A stretch of DNA of 64,000 nt from Companilactobacillus kimchiensis. GTDB taxonomy: Bacteria; Bacillota; Bacilli; Lactobacillales; Lactobacillaceae. Below, piece by piece: positions 39,905-49,243 of the stretch. The position numbers and the translations under genes were made by a program. Below the pieces are notes generated by a model. The model worked only from the letters and a program-made list of their open reading frames with translations. It was not told the origin of the DNA and did not search any database. Where the stretch lies: assembly GCF_001438805.1 (NCBI RefSeq), contig NZ_JQCF01000004.1:62001-126000 (forward strand). The letters are read 5' to 3'. The first letter of the stretch is position 1. Each line of letters opens with the position of its first letter.

Positions 39905-40062
39905 AAATTAAAAAGAACTCATCCAATTCTAGGACGAGTTCTTCGTTATACCACCTATTGGTAATTCAAATAAAATGTTTAAAAGTTGATATACCATAGA
40001 TAATTTTTACTAGTCTCACACCATTCACTAGCTCGCTGAAAAAATATCTCCAAAGCACTTGT
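39905..40062 (-). promoter_or_regulatory. T-box leader of ileS (isoleucine specifier)
   Basis: On the minus strand a stem I region (GCGAGCTAGTGAATGG, GTGTGAGACTAG) is followed by the specifier ATC at 39988-39990, read before an A. The T-box element AGGTGGTATAACG (about 39945-39957) comes next. A terminator hairpin AAGAACTCGTCC/GGATGAGTTCTT with a T-run (39908-39943) ends the leader. Uncharged tRNA-Ile should favour the antiterminator and allow ileS transcription. No separate promoter was clear; the leader begins just past divIVA. Confidence 0.88.
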
Positions 40063-40066
40063 TCTT

Positions 40067-40810
40067 TTAATTATTTTTAGGATTTCCCTTAGACTGATCA
40101 TCTTTAAAATTAAACGTTGGCTCATTTTGTTGATGATTAATCGTGTACGATTCGTCTGGTTGGTCATCCTGAATATTGTTATTATAGTTCATTTGATCCG
40201 AATTGAAAACTGAATCTTGCGAGTTTTCATAATCCTGTGAATTATTTTGATAATTATTCGTCGAATTAGCATCCGGTTGAGTCCCAACTTCTTGTTTCAA
40301 TTTGTCAGTAGACGTACTGTCATTAAGCTTGGACCACTCGGGGTTATCAACCATTTCCATTTGTTGCTGCAACATTCCTTGCAATCCCTTACGGAAAGAA
40401 TTAACACTTCGCTTCAGATTATCAGTTTCAATCGTCACTTGTCTGGCCCGATCAGATGCATCTTGAAGAATTTGATTAGATTTCTCAGTTGATTGATTGA
40501 GTAAATCACGAGCTTTTTTCTGTGATTCTTCAACAATTATTTGAGCCTCTTGTTCAGATTCAGTCTTAACCTTTTCGGCTGCTTCTTGAGCCACCAAAAT
40601 AGATTGATTCAAAGCATCCTTCATATCAGTAAAATATTTCAGTTGTTCTGAAGTATCCTTTAATTCTTTTTCTAACTGAGCACTCTTTTGAAGTGCTAAA
40701 TTATAATCCTGGGCTGCTTGTTTCAAAAAGCTGTCAACTTGGTCGCGGTCATAGCCTCGAAATTTGTTATCAAATTCTTTATCCTGTATTTCTACTGGTG
40801 ACAATACCAT
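40067..40810 (-). CDS. divIVA: Cell division protein DivIVA
   Basis: Coiled-coil protein that binds curved membrane at poles and septa and directs Min proteins and cell wall machinery. The N-terminal lipid-binding domain shows DKEFDNKFRGYDRDQVDSFL, followed by a long coiled coil to about residue 160 and a Gln/Asn/Asp-rich disordered tail to residue 247. AGGGG precedes the ATG. It is the last gene of the dcw cluster, after ylmH. The long Asn/Gln tail is a lineage-variable feature with no assigned role. Confidence 0.95.
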   Translation of the reverse strand: MVLSPVEIQDKEFDNKFRGYDRDQVDSFLKQAAQDYNLALQKSAQLEKELKDTSEQLKYFTDMKDALNQSILVAQEAAEKVKTESEQEAQIIVEESQKKARDLLNQSTEKSNQILQDASDRARQVTIETDNLKRSVNSFRKGLQGMLQQQMEMVDNPEWSKLNDSTSTDKLKQEVGTQPDANSTNNYQNNSQDYENSQDSVFNSDQMNYNNNIQDDQPDESYTINHQQNEPTFNFKDDQSKGNPKNN

Positions 40811-40825
40811 AACTTCACGCCCCTA

Positions 40826-41620
40826 TTATTTCTTAATGATATTCACGAAAAGAATATACTTTTCATTCTTCGTTCGTCCCATAATATCATTAATTCTTAT
40901 TCGGCCAAAGCCTCTGACACTTAGTGTATCAGTAATTGTAATAAATGAACTAGCATTTTTGTTCACAACCCAATTGATTTGAACTTTCCCATGATCAACT
41001 AGTGCTTTAGCATTCTGCCGCGACAAATTATAGACGGTCGCAATAATCGAATCCAATCGCAATGATTGAACATTGATCGTATCGTCAGTTGATTCATCTC
41101 TTGGTAAAAGTAATTCATTCAAGTTTTTTTCAATCAAATGAACCTTATAAGGCCCAATTTTTTTAACTTGATCTTCAATATATGACCCCATTGATTTAAA
41201 TACAAAAAATTGCCAATTCTCGCCATCGGTAATAATATCCCCAAAACGATCACGCTCGACGCCTGATCCGGTTAAGGAACCTAATATTTGACCGTGATGC
41301 AAATTAGCAAATTTTTCAGGATACCGAATCTCATACATTGTGAGTTCATAATCCGCTTCCACAGGCACAAAATAGTCAGGAGCAATTATTCCCCTGACTC
41401 TTTCTGCATTGTGATAACCACCAAAATAGTGCACATAAAGGTCACTATACTTGTTGATCAGATTATTCAAAATTGTTTGTTCACGCAGATTTAAGAAATC
41501 GGTAAGTTGTGGAGTATACATTGTTTGAGCTTTTAATAAAATACCACTCATTTTATCAATGAAAGGCTTCTCTTCCGGACGGAAATAGCCTCCACCAATG
41601 ATTGTTTTTTTATCATCCAT
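40826..41620 (-). CDS. ylmH: RNA-binding S4 domain protein YlmH
   Basis: A 264-residue protein with a C-terminal S4 RNA-binding domain (about residues 187-250, LRLDSIIATVYNLSRQNAKALVDHGKVQIN). YlmH family members bind ribosomes and have been linked to ribosome rescue. The N-terminal half (FRPEEKPFIDKM) is typical of the family. It lies in the conserved sepF-yggT-ylmH-divIVA block, three bases after yggT. Confidence 0.92.
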   Translation of the reverse strand: MDDKKTIIGGGYFRPEEKPFIDKMSGILLKAQTMYTPQLTDFLNLREQTILNNLINKYSDLYVHYFGGYHNAERVRGIIAPDYFVPVEADYELTMYEIRYPEKFANLHHGQILGSLTGSGVERDRFGDIITDGENWQFFVFKSMGSYIEDQVKKIGPYKVHLIEKNLNELLLPRDESTDDTINVQSLRLDSIIATVYNLSRQNAKALVDHGKVQINWVVNKNASSFITITDTLSVRGFGRIRINDIMGRTKNEKYILFVNIIKK

Positions 41621-41622
41621 AG

Positions 41623-41892
41623 TTAGATCATCATAAATATCACTTTCTGCAATAATTGAATTAGGATCAACGCAACTATTGGAGAAAAATCAAGAATACC
41701 TGTCGATACAATCGGCAGAACTCTTCTAATTAAATTTAAGAATGGATCTACCACTGAAGCTACTAGCCTTCCGAAGACTGAATTATTTAATGATGGTATG
41801 AATGATAACAAACAATACACAAAAATTATAAATTCATATAATTCAAAAGCGCCACCGATAATCTGTGGTAATCCACTTAAAATTCGATCCAT
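41623..41892 (-). CDS. YggT family membrane protein
   Basis: An 89-residue integral membrane protein with two hydrophobic helices (about residues 15-35 and 62-88) flanking the conserved loop FGRLVASVVDPFLNLIRRVLP. YggT/YlmG proteins are conserved beside ftsZ and sepF in Gram-positives and in plastids; their exact role is unsettled. GAGGAAAG precedes the ATG. It lies between sepF and ylmH. Confidence 0.92.
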   Translation of the reverse strand: MDRILSGLPQIIGGAFELYEFIIFVYCLLSFIPSLNNSVFGRLVASVVDPFLNLIRRVLPIVSTGILDFSPIVALILIQLLQKVIFMMI

Positions 41893-41906
41893 ATCTTTCC
41901 TCGACT

Positions 41907-42320
41907 TTATTCGTTTATATCTGGTATGCTTCCATCGATTTCAAACTTTGGTGGTGTGCAAAGAAAGATTTTTTCTCCAACACGTTTAATTTCGCCATTC
42001 AAGGCGAAGATAGTACCAGTTAAAAAGTCTACGATTCTCTTTGATTGCTCATCATTGACATTATTAAAATTAACAATTACAGCTTTATTATTCAAAAGTT
42101 GTTTGGCAATAACTTTTGCATCTGAGTAAACTCTTGGTTGATAGATTGCAATTTTACTATTAGCTTTAGTTCTTGCCTCACTAGCTGTACTCATTGATAC
42201 GACCTTTTCATTGTTTGAATAATCTGATTTAGGTTGTTCAGTATTAGTCATGACTTTCTTTTCATTGGGTTCATCATCATCGTTAATACCAAAGAAACTG
42301 CCTAATTTTTCAAATGCCAT
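41907..42320 (-). CDS. sepF: Cell division protein SepF
   Basis: Membrane anchor and bundler of FtsZ at the division site. The 137-residue sequence has the N-terminal amphipathic membrane-binding segment (MAFEKLGSFFGI), an acidic/Lys linker, and the SepF core (YSDAKVIAKQLLNNKAVIVNFNNV, RIVDFLTGTIFALNGEIKRVGEKIFLCTP). AAAGGAG precedes the ATG. It follows ftsZ by 14 bases. Confidence 0.96.
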   Translation of the reverse strand: MAFEKLGSFFGINDDDEPNEKKVMTNTEQPKSDYSNNEKVVSMSTASEARTKANSKIAIYQPRVYSDAKVIAKQLLNNKAVIVNFNNVNDEQSKRIVDFLTGTIFALNGEIKRVGEKIFLCTPPKFEIDGSIPDINE

Positions 42321-42334
42321 AGGAAAATCTCCTT

Positions 42335-43588
42335 TTATTTATTGTTACGACGCTTGAAGATTGGAGGAGTTGAATCGTCATCATCATCACTCAAATCAAT
42401 TGTTTCAGGCTTTTGGAAAATTTCGAAATCTCCCTTTTCACCAGAAGCATTCTTTTGTTTAGATGCATCACGATTAATATCCCAATCTGCCAAAGGGTCA
42501 CTAGAAGATGGTGCTTGTGTCTTTGGTTGAGTGGCATTTGTGCCATTGTCAGCCTTATTACTGCTATTGTCTAGTGTAGCTCTTGGATTGTTCAAGGCTG
42601 GACGTCTAATTGGTTCTCTCTTTTTATTCTCTTCAGTTTCGACACCAGTAGCAATTACGGTAACTTTAACTTGATCACCAAGTGTGTCATCGATTGAAGT
42701 ACCAAAGATTATATTAACATCAGATGTAGCTTGTTCGGAAACAATTTGCGCTGCATCTTGTGCTTCAAATAATGATAAATCTGGTCCACCAGTAATATTA
42801 AGTAATACTTGTTTAGCACCATCAATTGAAACTTCAAGTAATGGTGAAGAAATAGCTTTCTTAGTGGCTTCAGTAATTCTGTTATCACCGTTAGCTTGAC
42901 CAATACCCATCAGAGCTGAACCTTGGTCTGACATAACTGTCTTAACGTCAGCAAAATCCAAATTAACGAAACCAGGAGATGTAATAAGATCAGAAATACT
43001 TTGAACACCTTGACGTAAAACATCATCAGCGATACTGAATGCTTCGCCCATTGGTGTCTTCTTATCAACGATTTCCAATAATTTACTATTAGAAATGATA
43101 ACTAGCGTATCAACATCCTTTTTAAGTTCCGTGATACCGTCTGCAGCAAAACGTGAACGTTTAGCACCTTCAAAGGCGAAAGGACGTGTAACAACTCCAA
43201 CGGTTAAAGCACCACTTTCTTTAGCAATATTAGCTACGATAGGAGCAGCACCAGTTCCGGTACCACCACCCATTCCGGCAGTTACAAAAATCATATCAGC
43301 GCCTTCAAGGGCTTCTTTAATGGCTTCTTCACTTTCTTGAGCAGCTTTTTGTCCAACTTCAGGGTTTGAACCAGCACCTAATCCACGTGTTAATTTAGGT
43401 CCCAATTGAATTTTAGTTTCAGCATTTGAGCTTTCCAAAGCTTGAACATCAGTATTAGCAGTAATGAACTGAACACCTTTGATTCCTGCTTCTACCATGC
43501 GATTGACAGCATTGCCACCGGCACCACCGACACCGATAACCTTGATTACCGCTCCCTTGTTTTGGGTTGAGTCTAAAGTATATTCCAT
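42335..43588 (-). CDS. ftsZ: Cell division protein FtsZ
   Basis: Tubulin-like GTPase that forms the division ring. It has the nucleotide-binding [13 protein letters not shown], the signature GGGTGTG at residues 107-113 and [12 protein letters not shown] variable Asn/Lys/Asp-rich linker leads to the C-terminal peptide [10 protein letters not shown], which binds FtsA and SepF. It is 417 residues. GGAGG precedes the ATG. It follows ftsA closely and precedes sepF. Confidence 0.98.
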   Translation of the reverse strand: MEYTLDSTQNKGAVIKVIGVGGAGGNAVNRMVEAGIKGVQFITANTDVQALESSNAETKIQLGPKLTRGLGAGSNPEVGQKAAQESEEAIKEALEGADMIFVTAGMGGGTGTGAAPIVANIAKESGALTVGVVTRPFAFEGAKRSRFAADGITELKKDVDTLVIISNSKLLEIVDKKTPMGEAFSIADDVLRQGVQSISDLITSPGFVNLDFADVKTVMSDQGSALMGIGQANGDNRITEATKKAISSPLLEVSIDGAKQVLLNITGGPDLSLFEAQDAAQIVSEQATSDVNIIFGTSIDDTLGDQVKVTVIATGVETEENKKREPIRRPALNNPRATLDNSSNKADNGTNATQPKTQAPSSSDPLADWDINRDASKQKNASGEKGDFEIFQKPETIDLSDDDDDSTPPIFKRRNNK

Positions 43589-43626
43589 TAAGGAGTTCCT
43601 CCTATTAAATCTAATTTATTTATTTT

Positions 43627-44970
43627 TTAATCAAAAAATCTGCTCCAAAAGTCCTTGAATTTCGACGTCTTCTTACCTTTTTCAGGTGTAGTTGTCTCTT
43701 GTTCTGTTGGCTGATCTTCATGAGTTTGTCTAATTGGTTCAGGTCGCTCCATTGTTTGTTCAGGAGCTACTTGAGGTTGTGGTCTATTACTATTACGATC
43801 AATTGTTGCACCATTGACAACATTGTCAGCGATAACTCCAATATCATTCAGTCTAGAAGCATACGTGACTAGACCAAGGCCCAGTGAATACGAAGGATAG
43901 CGCATACCCATTTGTGTAGGTACATAACTTCTAACTTTGACATCAAATATTTTCTTTGCTAAATCTTCAATATTTGGTGTAGCAGCGACTCCACCAGTTA
44001 AAACAATTCCTCCTGGTAGAGATAACGCACCGGCATCTTCAAGTGGTGCTTGTAGTCTGGTAAAGACTTGGTTAAGTCTGGCCTCAATAATCTCAGAAAG
44101 ATACTCTTCTGAAATCATCGTAGGTTCATTTTTACCAACTACTTCAACACTGATGTTTTCATCAGTTGCTGACTTGTCTGCCGAAGCATTACCATAATAG
44201 AGCTTTAATTGATTGGCATTTTCAACGGTCGTATTTAAAACCACTGAAATATCGTGTGTAACATAATCTCCACCTTCAAAATCAACTGTAGATAACTTCA
44301 AATTATGATCGTGCACAACAGAGGCAGTCGTTTGACCGGCTCCCATGTCAATAATTACAGCTCCAAAGTCACTCTCACCATCATTTAAAACGACTTGGCT
44401 CAATGCCATTGGAGAAATAACCTTATGAATAATATTTAGGCCTGCTTTTTGAATGGCCTTTTTTGTATTGTGTACGATTGTTTTTGGCGCAGTATAAATG
44501 ATACCAGTCATTTCCAAACGAACGCCTATCATCCCTCGGGGATCACGGATGTTATTAAACCCATCAACAGAAAACTGTTTAGGTATCAGAGAGACAACCT
44601 CTCTCTCACTAGGTAAGTTTTGAACCATGGCGGCCAACATCACCTGTCGGACATCATTTTCAGCGATTTCTTTCGATTGTGATCCAACCGCTATCATACC
44701 CTGACATTTTTCTATTTGTAACATGTTCGCCGATATGCCGACTACAACGTCACGTATTGAAATATTTGCTTGTGTTTCAGCCTTTTTGACCGCTTTCTTA
44801 ATAGCGCCTGCAGCTTTGTCTATATCGACTATAACGCCACGGCTGACCCCTTCGGATCTCTCACTTCCAACGCCTACGATACTTAATCTATCGTCGGACG
44901 ATTCAGCAACGACTACTTTTATCGAATTTGTGCCAATATCAAGACCTACAAAAAATTCAGAATTGTCCAT
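43627..44970 (-). CDS. ftsA: Cell division protein FtsA
   Basis: Actin-like ATPase that anchors FtsZ to the membrane. It has the phosphate-binding GLDIGTNSIKV, the adenosine region LTGGVAATPN, a Pro/Gln/Glu-rich linker and a C-terminal amphipathic helix (KFKDFWSRFFD) for membrane attachment. It is 447 residues. AAGGGAGG precedes the ATG. A possible promoter lies about 65 bases upstream, in the end of divIB. Confidence 0.97.
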   Translation of the reverse strand: MDNSEFFVGLDIGTNSIKVVVAESSDDRLSIVGVGSERSEGVSRGVIVDIDKAAGAIKKAVKKAETQANISIRDVVVGISANMLQIEKCQGMIAVGSQSKEIAENDVRQVMLAAMVQNLPSEREVVSLIPKQFSVDGFNNIRDPRGMIGVRLEMTGIIYTAPKTIVHNTKKAIQKAGLNIIHKVISPMALSQVVLNDGESDFGAVIIDMGAGQTTASVVHDHNLKLSTVDFEGGDYVTHDISVVLNTTVENANQLKLYYGNASADKSATDENISVEVVGKNEPTMISEEYLSEIIEARLNQVFTRLQAPLEDAGALSLPGGIVLTGGVAATPNIEDLAKKIFDVKVRSYVPTQMGMRYPSYSLGLGLVTYASRLNDIGVIADNVVNGATIDRNSNRPQPQVAPEQTMERPEPIRQTHEDQPTEQETTTPEKGKKTSKFKDFWSRFFD

Positions 44971-45033
44971 TAATCGTGGCAGCCTCCCTTACCTAGAAAA
45001 ATCTATTCACTAAAAAATTTTAACACAAAAATG

Positions 45034-45062
45034 ATTATATTAAACCTATTTCTTGTCTTTAA
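45034..45062 (-). promoter_or_regulatory. Possible internal promoter for ftsA-ftsZ
   Basis: TTAAAG (45057-45062), a 17-base spacer and TATAAT (45034-45039) on the minus strand straddle the end of divIB. The -10 is perfect, the -35 weak. Confidence 0.4.
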
Positions 45063-45750
45063 AAGGATAAGAGTAGGCACCGATCTCTAAATCTATAACG
45101 CCCTTTTTTTTCATTTGAGCAGCCATACCTGGATAATATTTTAATTTTGATTTAACACTTCTCATGTCGGCAATAACCTTATTGCCATCATTCATATCAA
45201 TTTTGATTCGATATGGATTCAATTTGGTCGGAGAATTGTAAATCTGAGACACGTTTGTCTTCACATTACTAGGTAACTCTGCATAAATGTTAGACATCTG
45301 TTTTAATCTACTATCACTAAAGTTACTATAAATTGGATAATTTCCAATCGGTGAACTCATCTTTTGATTTATCACTTGACCATCGTTGATGATCCGATAA
45401 TAACCACTATCTTTATAAATATAACCCAACGTTGGATGTTCTTTAACGCTGATCGTTAAGTCTCGTAAATTGTGTGTTCGGAATGATAACGATTGGATAG
45501 ATGGTAATTTCTTTTCAGTTTTTTTTGCAATCGAACCATGGTGTAACAAAACATTAAATAAAGTTGAATTGTCATCGATCTTGGTAGCATCGATCACTTG
45601 CTGTGCACCTAAGTCATTGACACCTTTGACGTTGATATTTCTCACTTTACTTAAAGATGAGCCAAAATAAGCGATTAATATTATGACAAAAACTATGATA
45701 AAAATCAGACTATTTCTACTTATCCTAACTCTTCTTTTTTTCAACACCAT
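45046..45750 (-). CDS. divIB: Cell division protein DivIB/FtsQ
   Basis: Bitopic septal protein that forms a complex with FtsL and regulates septal PBP activity. A short basic cytoplasmic tail (KKRRVRISR) is followed by one membrane helix (about residues 13-32), a POTRA domain starting RNINVKGVNDLGAQQV, and the FtsQ domain with PIYSNFSDSRLKQM. At 234 residues it lacks the long tail of B. subtilis DivIB. It lies between murG and ftsA in dcw order. Confidence 0.92.
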   Translation of the reverse strand: MVLKKRRVRISRNSLIFIIVFVIILIAYFGSSLSKVRNINVKGVNDLGAQQVIDATKIDDNSTLFNVLLHHGSIAKKTEKKLPSIQSLSFRTHNLRDLTISVKEHPTLGYIYKDSGYYRIINDGQVINQKMSSPIGNYPIYSNFSDSRLKQMSNIYAELPSNVKTNVSQIYNSPTKLNPYRIKIDMNDGNKVIADMRSVKSKLKYYPGMAAQMKKKGVIDLEIGAYSYPFKDKK

Positions 45751-45763
45751 TAATCCTCATACA

Positions 45764-46873
45764 TTACTTATTTACTAAATCAGTCAAAACTTTTATCAAA
45801 CGATCAGCAGCATCAGGTACGCCAATTTCTTTGGACTTAACTGACATTGTCTGCTGAACGGTCGTATCACTCATAATGTCATTAATCTCTTTGAATAATG
45901 ACTCAGAAGTAAGTTCCTTTTCAGGAATCAGTTTAGCTGCCCCAACCTTTGAGACGGACATAGCATTTTTAGTTTGATGATCATGCGTTACGTAAGGACT
46001 AGGAATAAAAATAGCAGGAATTCCTAAAGCAGTTATTTCAGCAATGCTGGTTGCACCGCTACGTCCTACGATCAGCTTAATGTCAGGTAAAATCTCCGGC
46101 ATGTTATCAATATATGGCAATACCGAAATATTTGCACTATTTAAATACTTAGAATCAATTAATTTAATCACATTGTCATAATGTACTCGTCCTGTAACAA
46201 ACAAGACTTGATAATCTGCCTCTATAAACTTATCCATTGTTTCAATAGTTGCCTGGTTGATTGGCTTTGCACCACGAGAACCACCAAATATCATTACTGT
46301 ATCCTTATTGGCATCTAAATTAAATTCTTTCAACCGATCATTTTTTTGAATATTAACGACTTCTTGTGCTCGAGGATTACCGGTGAATACAATTTTTTTC
46401 TTTTCACTGAATTGGTCAACGGCTTCAGTAAAAGCAATTGCAATCTTATCAACAAAATGAGCCAAGAATTTATTGGTTACACCAGCGATTGTGTTCTGTT
46501 CATGAATAACTGTTGGAATATGTAATTGATGAGCTGCATATACTACCGCACTACAGACATAACCACCCGTTCCAATTACAATATCTGGTTTAAATTCCTT
46601 AATGATCTTTTTCGATTTACCAATACTTGAAAGAAAAAGTTCTACTGTTTTTAGGTTGTCCAAGGTAAGTTTTCGTTTAAAACCACGAATTTCAATGGTC
46701 TTAAAGTCTATCCCGGCATTCTTGACAATTTTACTCTCTAAGCCCTTTTCAGTTCCAACGTATAAAACGTCATCAATCAAGTCACGTTCCTTGAGACGCT
46801 TAATCAAGGCCATTGCAGGATAAATGTGTCCACCTGTTCCACCGCCGGAAACAATTATGCGCATTTTTTTCAT
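45764..46873 (-). CDS. murG: UDP-GlcNAc:lipid I N-acetylglucosaminyltransferase MurG
   Basis: Peripheral membrane GT-B glycosyltransferase that converts lipid I to lipid II. It has the N-terminal GGGTGGHIYPA, VIHEQNTIAGVTNK, FGGSRGAKPINQA and the C-terminal UDP-GlcNAc motif GRSGATSIAE. It is 369 residues. The ATG directly follows the murD stop codon (TAAATG). Confidence 0.97.
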   Translation of the reverse strand: MKKMRIIVSGGGTGGHIYPAMALIKRLKERDLIDDVLYVGTEKGLESKIVKNAGIDFKTIEIRGFKRKLTLDNLKTVELFLSSIGKSKKIIKEFKPDIVIGTGGYVCSAVVYAAHQLHIPTVIHEQNTIAGVTNKFLAHFVDKIAIAFTEAVDQFSEKKKIVFTGNPRAQEVVNIQKNDRLKEFNLDANKDTVMIFGGSRGAKPINQATIETMDKFIEADYQVLFVTGRVHYDNVIKLIDSKYLNSANISVLPYIDNMPEILPDIKLIVGRSGATSIAEITALGIPAIFIPSPYVTHDHQTKNAMSVSKVGAAKLIPEKELTSESLFKEINDIMSDTTVQQTMSVKSKEIGVPDAADRLIKVLTDLVNK

Positions 46874-48247
46874 TTATTCGACTTCTCCCTTTAAAGTTTC
46901 AACCTCTTTAATAAATTGGTCACCACGTTCTTCAAAGGTATGGAATTGATCCCAACTAGCAGCTGCTGGTGAAAGTAAAATAACATCACCTTCATCACTA
47001 GCTTTATAAGCTTCCGGAACAGCTTCAGTCAAATTGTTTACTTTGATGATATTACCAACGTCAGCTTTTTCAGCTGATTCAATAACTTTGTCAGCTGTCT
47101 CTCCATAAACAACTAAGTTCTTAACTTTACCCTTAAGTACCGGGATCAACTCATCAAAGCCATTACCACGATCAAGTCCCCCAGCAATTAAAGTAATTGG
47201 GTTTTTAAATGCGCTCAAGGCCACAATAGTTGCTTCTATGTTGGTTGCCTTAGAATCATTATAAAATTTATGACTCCCAAAAGTATCGACATATTGTATT
47301 CTGTGCTTGACACCTCTAAAAGATGATAATACTTCAATGATATCCTCGTTACTTACATCATATAACTTCGCAACACTGATTGCTGCTAAAGCGTTTTGAA
47401 CATTATGTTCACCAGGAATTTGAATATCACTAATAGCCATGATACGTTCGCCATTACAATAAATACTCTCATCCTTGATCCAGGCACCATGAACTAATTC
47501 TTGATTATCAGAGAAAGGTAAAATCTGAGCATTTGATTGTTGGGCTAAATTTTGCCATTCTTTTGTATTCCAGTTAACAACAAAGTAATCATTCTTTGTT
47601 TGATTCTTAGTAATATGCATTTTAGCTTTAATGTAATTTTCACGAGTCTTGTGAAAATCAATGTGGGTTGAATAAATATTATTCAGCACAGCAACATGTG
47701 GATGCAAATCAATTGTGCCTTGAAGTTGGAAACTTGATAACTCTGTAACCACAACATCATTTTTAGTTGCCTTTTGAATAACATCTGAAATGGGAATACC
47801 AATATTTCCCGCATAATATGAATTTTTAAACTCTGGTGAATGTTTCAACATCAATTGAATCAAAGTCGTTACAGTTGTTTTACCGTTGGTACCAGTAACA
47901 GCAATCATCGTTGCATCAGAATAACTATAGGCTATTTCTGGTTCTGTAATGACTGGAATATTCAATTTCTCTGCTTGTTGAACCAAATCATTTTCATAAA
48001 CGATTCCAGGATTCTTAACCAAGTAATCAAACGAGTCGTCGATCAAATTAGCATCGTTACTCCCCGTGATCACTTTGAATCCTGCATCAATCAACGCATG
48101 CGCTTCAGCATTATTTTCTAACGGATTAGAGTCAACCACAGTGACATCTGAACCCATCTGCTTCAACAGCTTAGCAACTGCAAAACCACTTTTAGCTAAA
48201 CCTAAAACTAAGATCTTCTTGTTTGAATAATTACTCTCTGTTTTCAT
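46874..48247 (-). CDS. murD: UDP-N-acetylmuramoylalanine--D-glutamate ligase
   Basis: Mur ligase that adds D-Glu to UDP-MurNAc-L-Ala in peptidoglycan precursor synthesis. It has an N-terminal Rossmann-like domain (GLAKSGFAVAKLL), the ATP motif GTNGKTT at residues 119-125, a central NNIYSTHIDFH motif, and a C-terminal domain with SPAAASWDQF. It is 457 residues. AGGAAG lies upstream. It is flanked by mraY and murG. Confidence 0.97.
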   Translation of the reverse strand: MKTESNYSNKKILVLGLAKSGFAVAKLLKQMGSDVTVVDSNPLENNAEAHALIDAGFKVITGSNDANLIDDSFDYLVKNPGIVYENDLVQQAEKLNIPVITEPEIAYSYSDATMIAVTGTNGKTTVTTLIQLMLKHSPEFKNSYYAGNIGIPISDVIQKATKNDVVVTELSSFQLQGTIDLHPHVAVLNNIYSTHIDFHKTRENYIKAKMHITKNQTKNDYFVVNWNTKEWQNLAQQSNAQILPFSDNQELVHGAWIKDESIYCNGERIMAISDIQIPGEHNVQNALAAISVAKLYDVSNEDIIEVLSSFRGVKHRIQYVDTFGSHKFYNDSKATNIEATIVALSAFKNPITLIAGGLDRGNGFDELIPVLKGKVKNLVVYGETADKVIESAEKADVGNIIKVNNLTEAVPEAYKASDEGDVILLSPAAASWDQFHTFEERGDQFIKEVETLKGEVE

Positions 48248-48263
48248 TGCTATTATTTACTTC

Positions 48264-49229
48264 CTATACGAATAAAATTAGATAAATTGCGGAACAGATT
48301 GCACCGACGATCCAAAACACAATATCGATCTTCCATTCAGTCCAACCCAACATTTCAAAATGATGATGAATTGGTGTCATCTTAAAAATACGACGATGGA
48401 AAACTTTGAACGAGAAGACTTGTAACATAACGCTCATTGTTTCAACTACATAGACGAAACCAATCAACAAGAGTGACCAGTAACGACCTAATAGAATGGA
48501 AATAGCTGCCAATCCGGCACCAAGTGCTAATGAACCAACGTCACCCATAAAAATCTTAGCTGGTTTGTGATTAAAGACTAAGAAAGCCAACAAAGCTCCC
48601 ACTACTGAGAAACAAACGATAGCTAAATCAAAACGGTTTTGATTAAGAGCAATCAATCCATAAGTGGCATACGAAATTGTTCCTAAACCACCTAATAAAC
48701 CATCCAAACCATCAGTTAAATTAGTTGCATTAGAAAATCCTACCAACCAAAAGATAGTAAATATTACAAAAATTGCAACTGAATTGATTGAAAATAAACC
48801 AGGTACCGTAAAGTTCATTGGCAATTGATCACCACTGTAAACATATAAGAATATGATTCCGACTAAAACCTGCAAAAGTGCCTTTTGATAGGCACGTAGA
48901 CCTAAATTACGTTTTTTGAATACTTTGATAAAATCATCAATAAAACCAATACAACCATACAAAACAATTACAAAAGTTGTAATCAATAATGAATGAGTCA
49001 ATTGACCTTGCCAAAGGCCGACCCAAATATTGGTGATCAAGGCGGCAATGATAATTAACAAACCACCCATTGTAGGTGTTCCAGATTTCTTTTCGTGCCA
49101 TTTAGGACCTTCTTCTCTAATCGATTGTCCTTCTTTGTGTGCAACTAAGTATCCTATCAAAAATGGCATGAAGATAGCTACGATTGCAAACGAACTAATT
49201 ATAGTGAAAATAATATGACTTAATTCCAT
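48264..49229 (-). CDS. mraY: Phospho-N-acetylmuramoyl-pentapeptide transferase MraY
   Basis: Integral membrane enzyme that makes lipid I from UDP-MurNAc-pentapeptide and undecaprenyl phosphate. About ten membrane helices over 321 residues. Family motifs are KSGTPTMGG, DDFIKV, the catalytic NATNLTDGLDGL and the HHHFEMLGW loop. AAGGGG precedes the ATG. Confidence 0.97.
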   Translation of the reverse strand: MELSHIIFTIISSFAIVAIFMPFLIGYLVAHKEGQSIREEGPKWHEKKSGTPTMGGLLIIIAALITNIWVGLWQGQLTHSLLITTFVIVLYGCIGFIDDFIKVFKKRNLGLRAYQKALLQVLVGIIFLYVYSGDQLPMNFTVPGLFSINSVAIFVIFTIFWLVGFSNATNLTDGLDGLLGGLGTISYATYGLIALNQNRFDLAIVCFSVVGALLAFLVFNHKPAKIFMGDVGSLALGAGLAAISILLGRYWSLLLIGFVYVVETMSVMLQVFSFKVFHRRIFKMTPIHHHFEMLGWTEWKIDIVFWIVGAICSAIYLILFV

Positions 49230-49243
49230 GAAAATCCCCTTAA

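Noticed and set aside
39979-40167. Open frame overlapping the ileS T-box and the end of divIVA
   Set aside because: The T-box structure explains the sequence, and the frame has no ribosome site.
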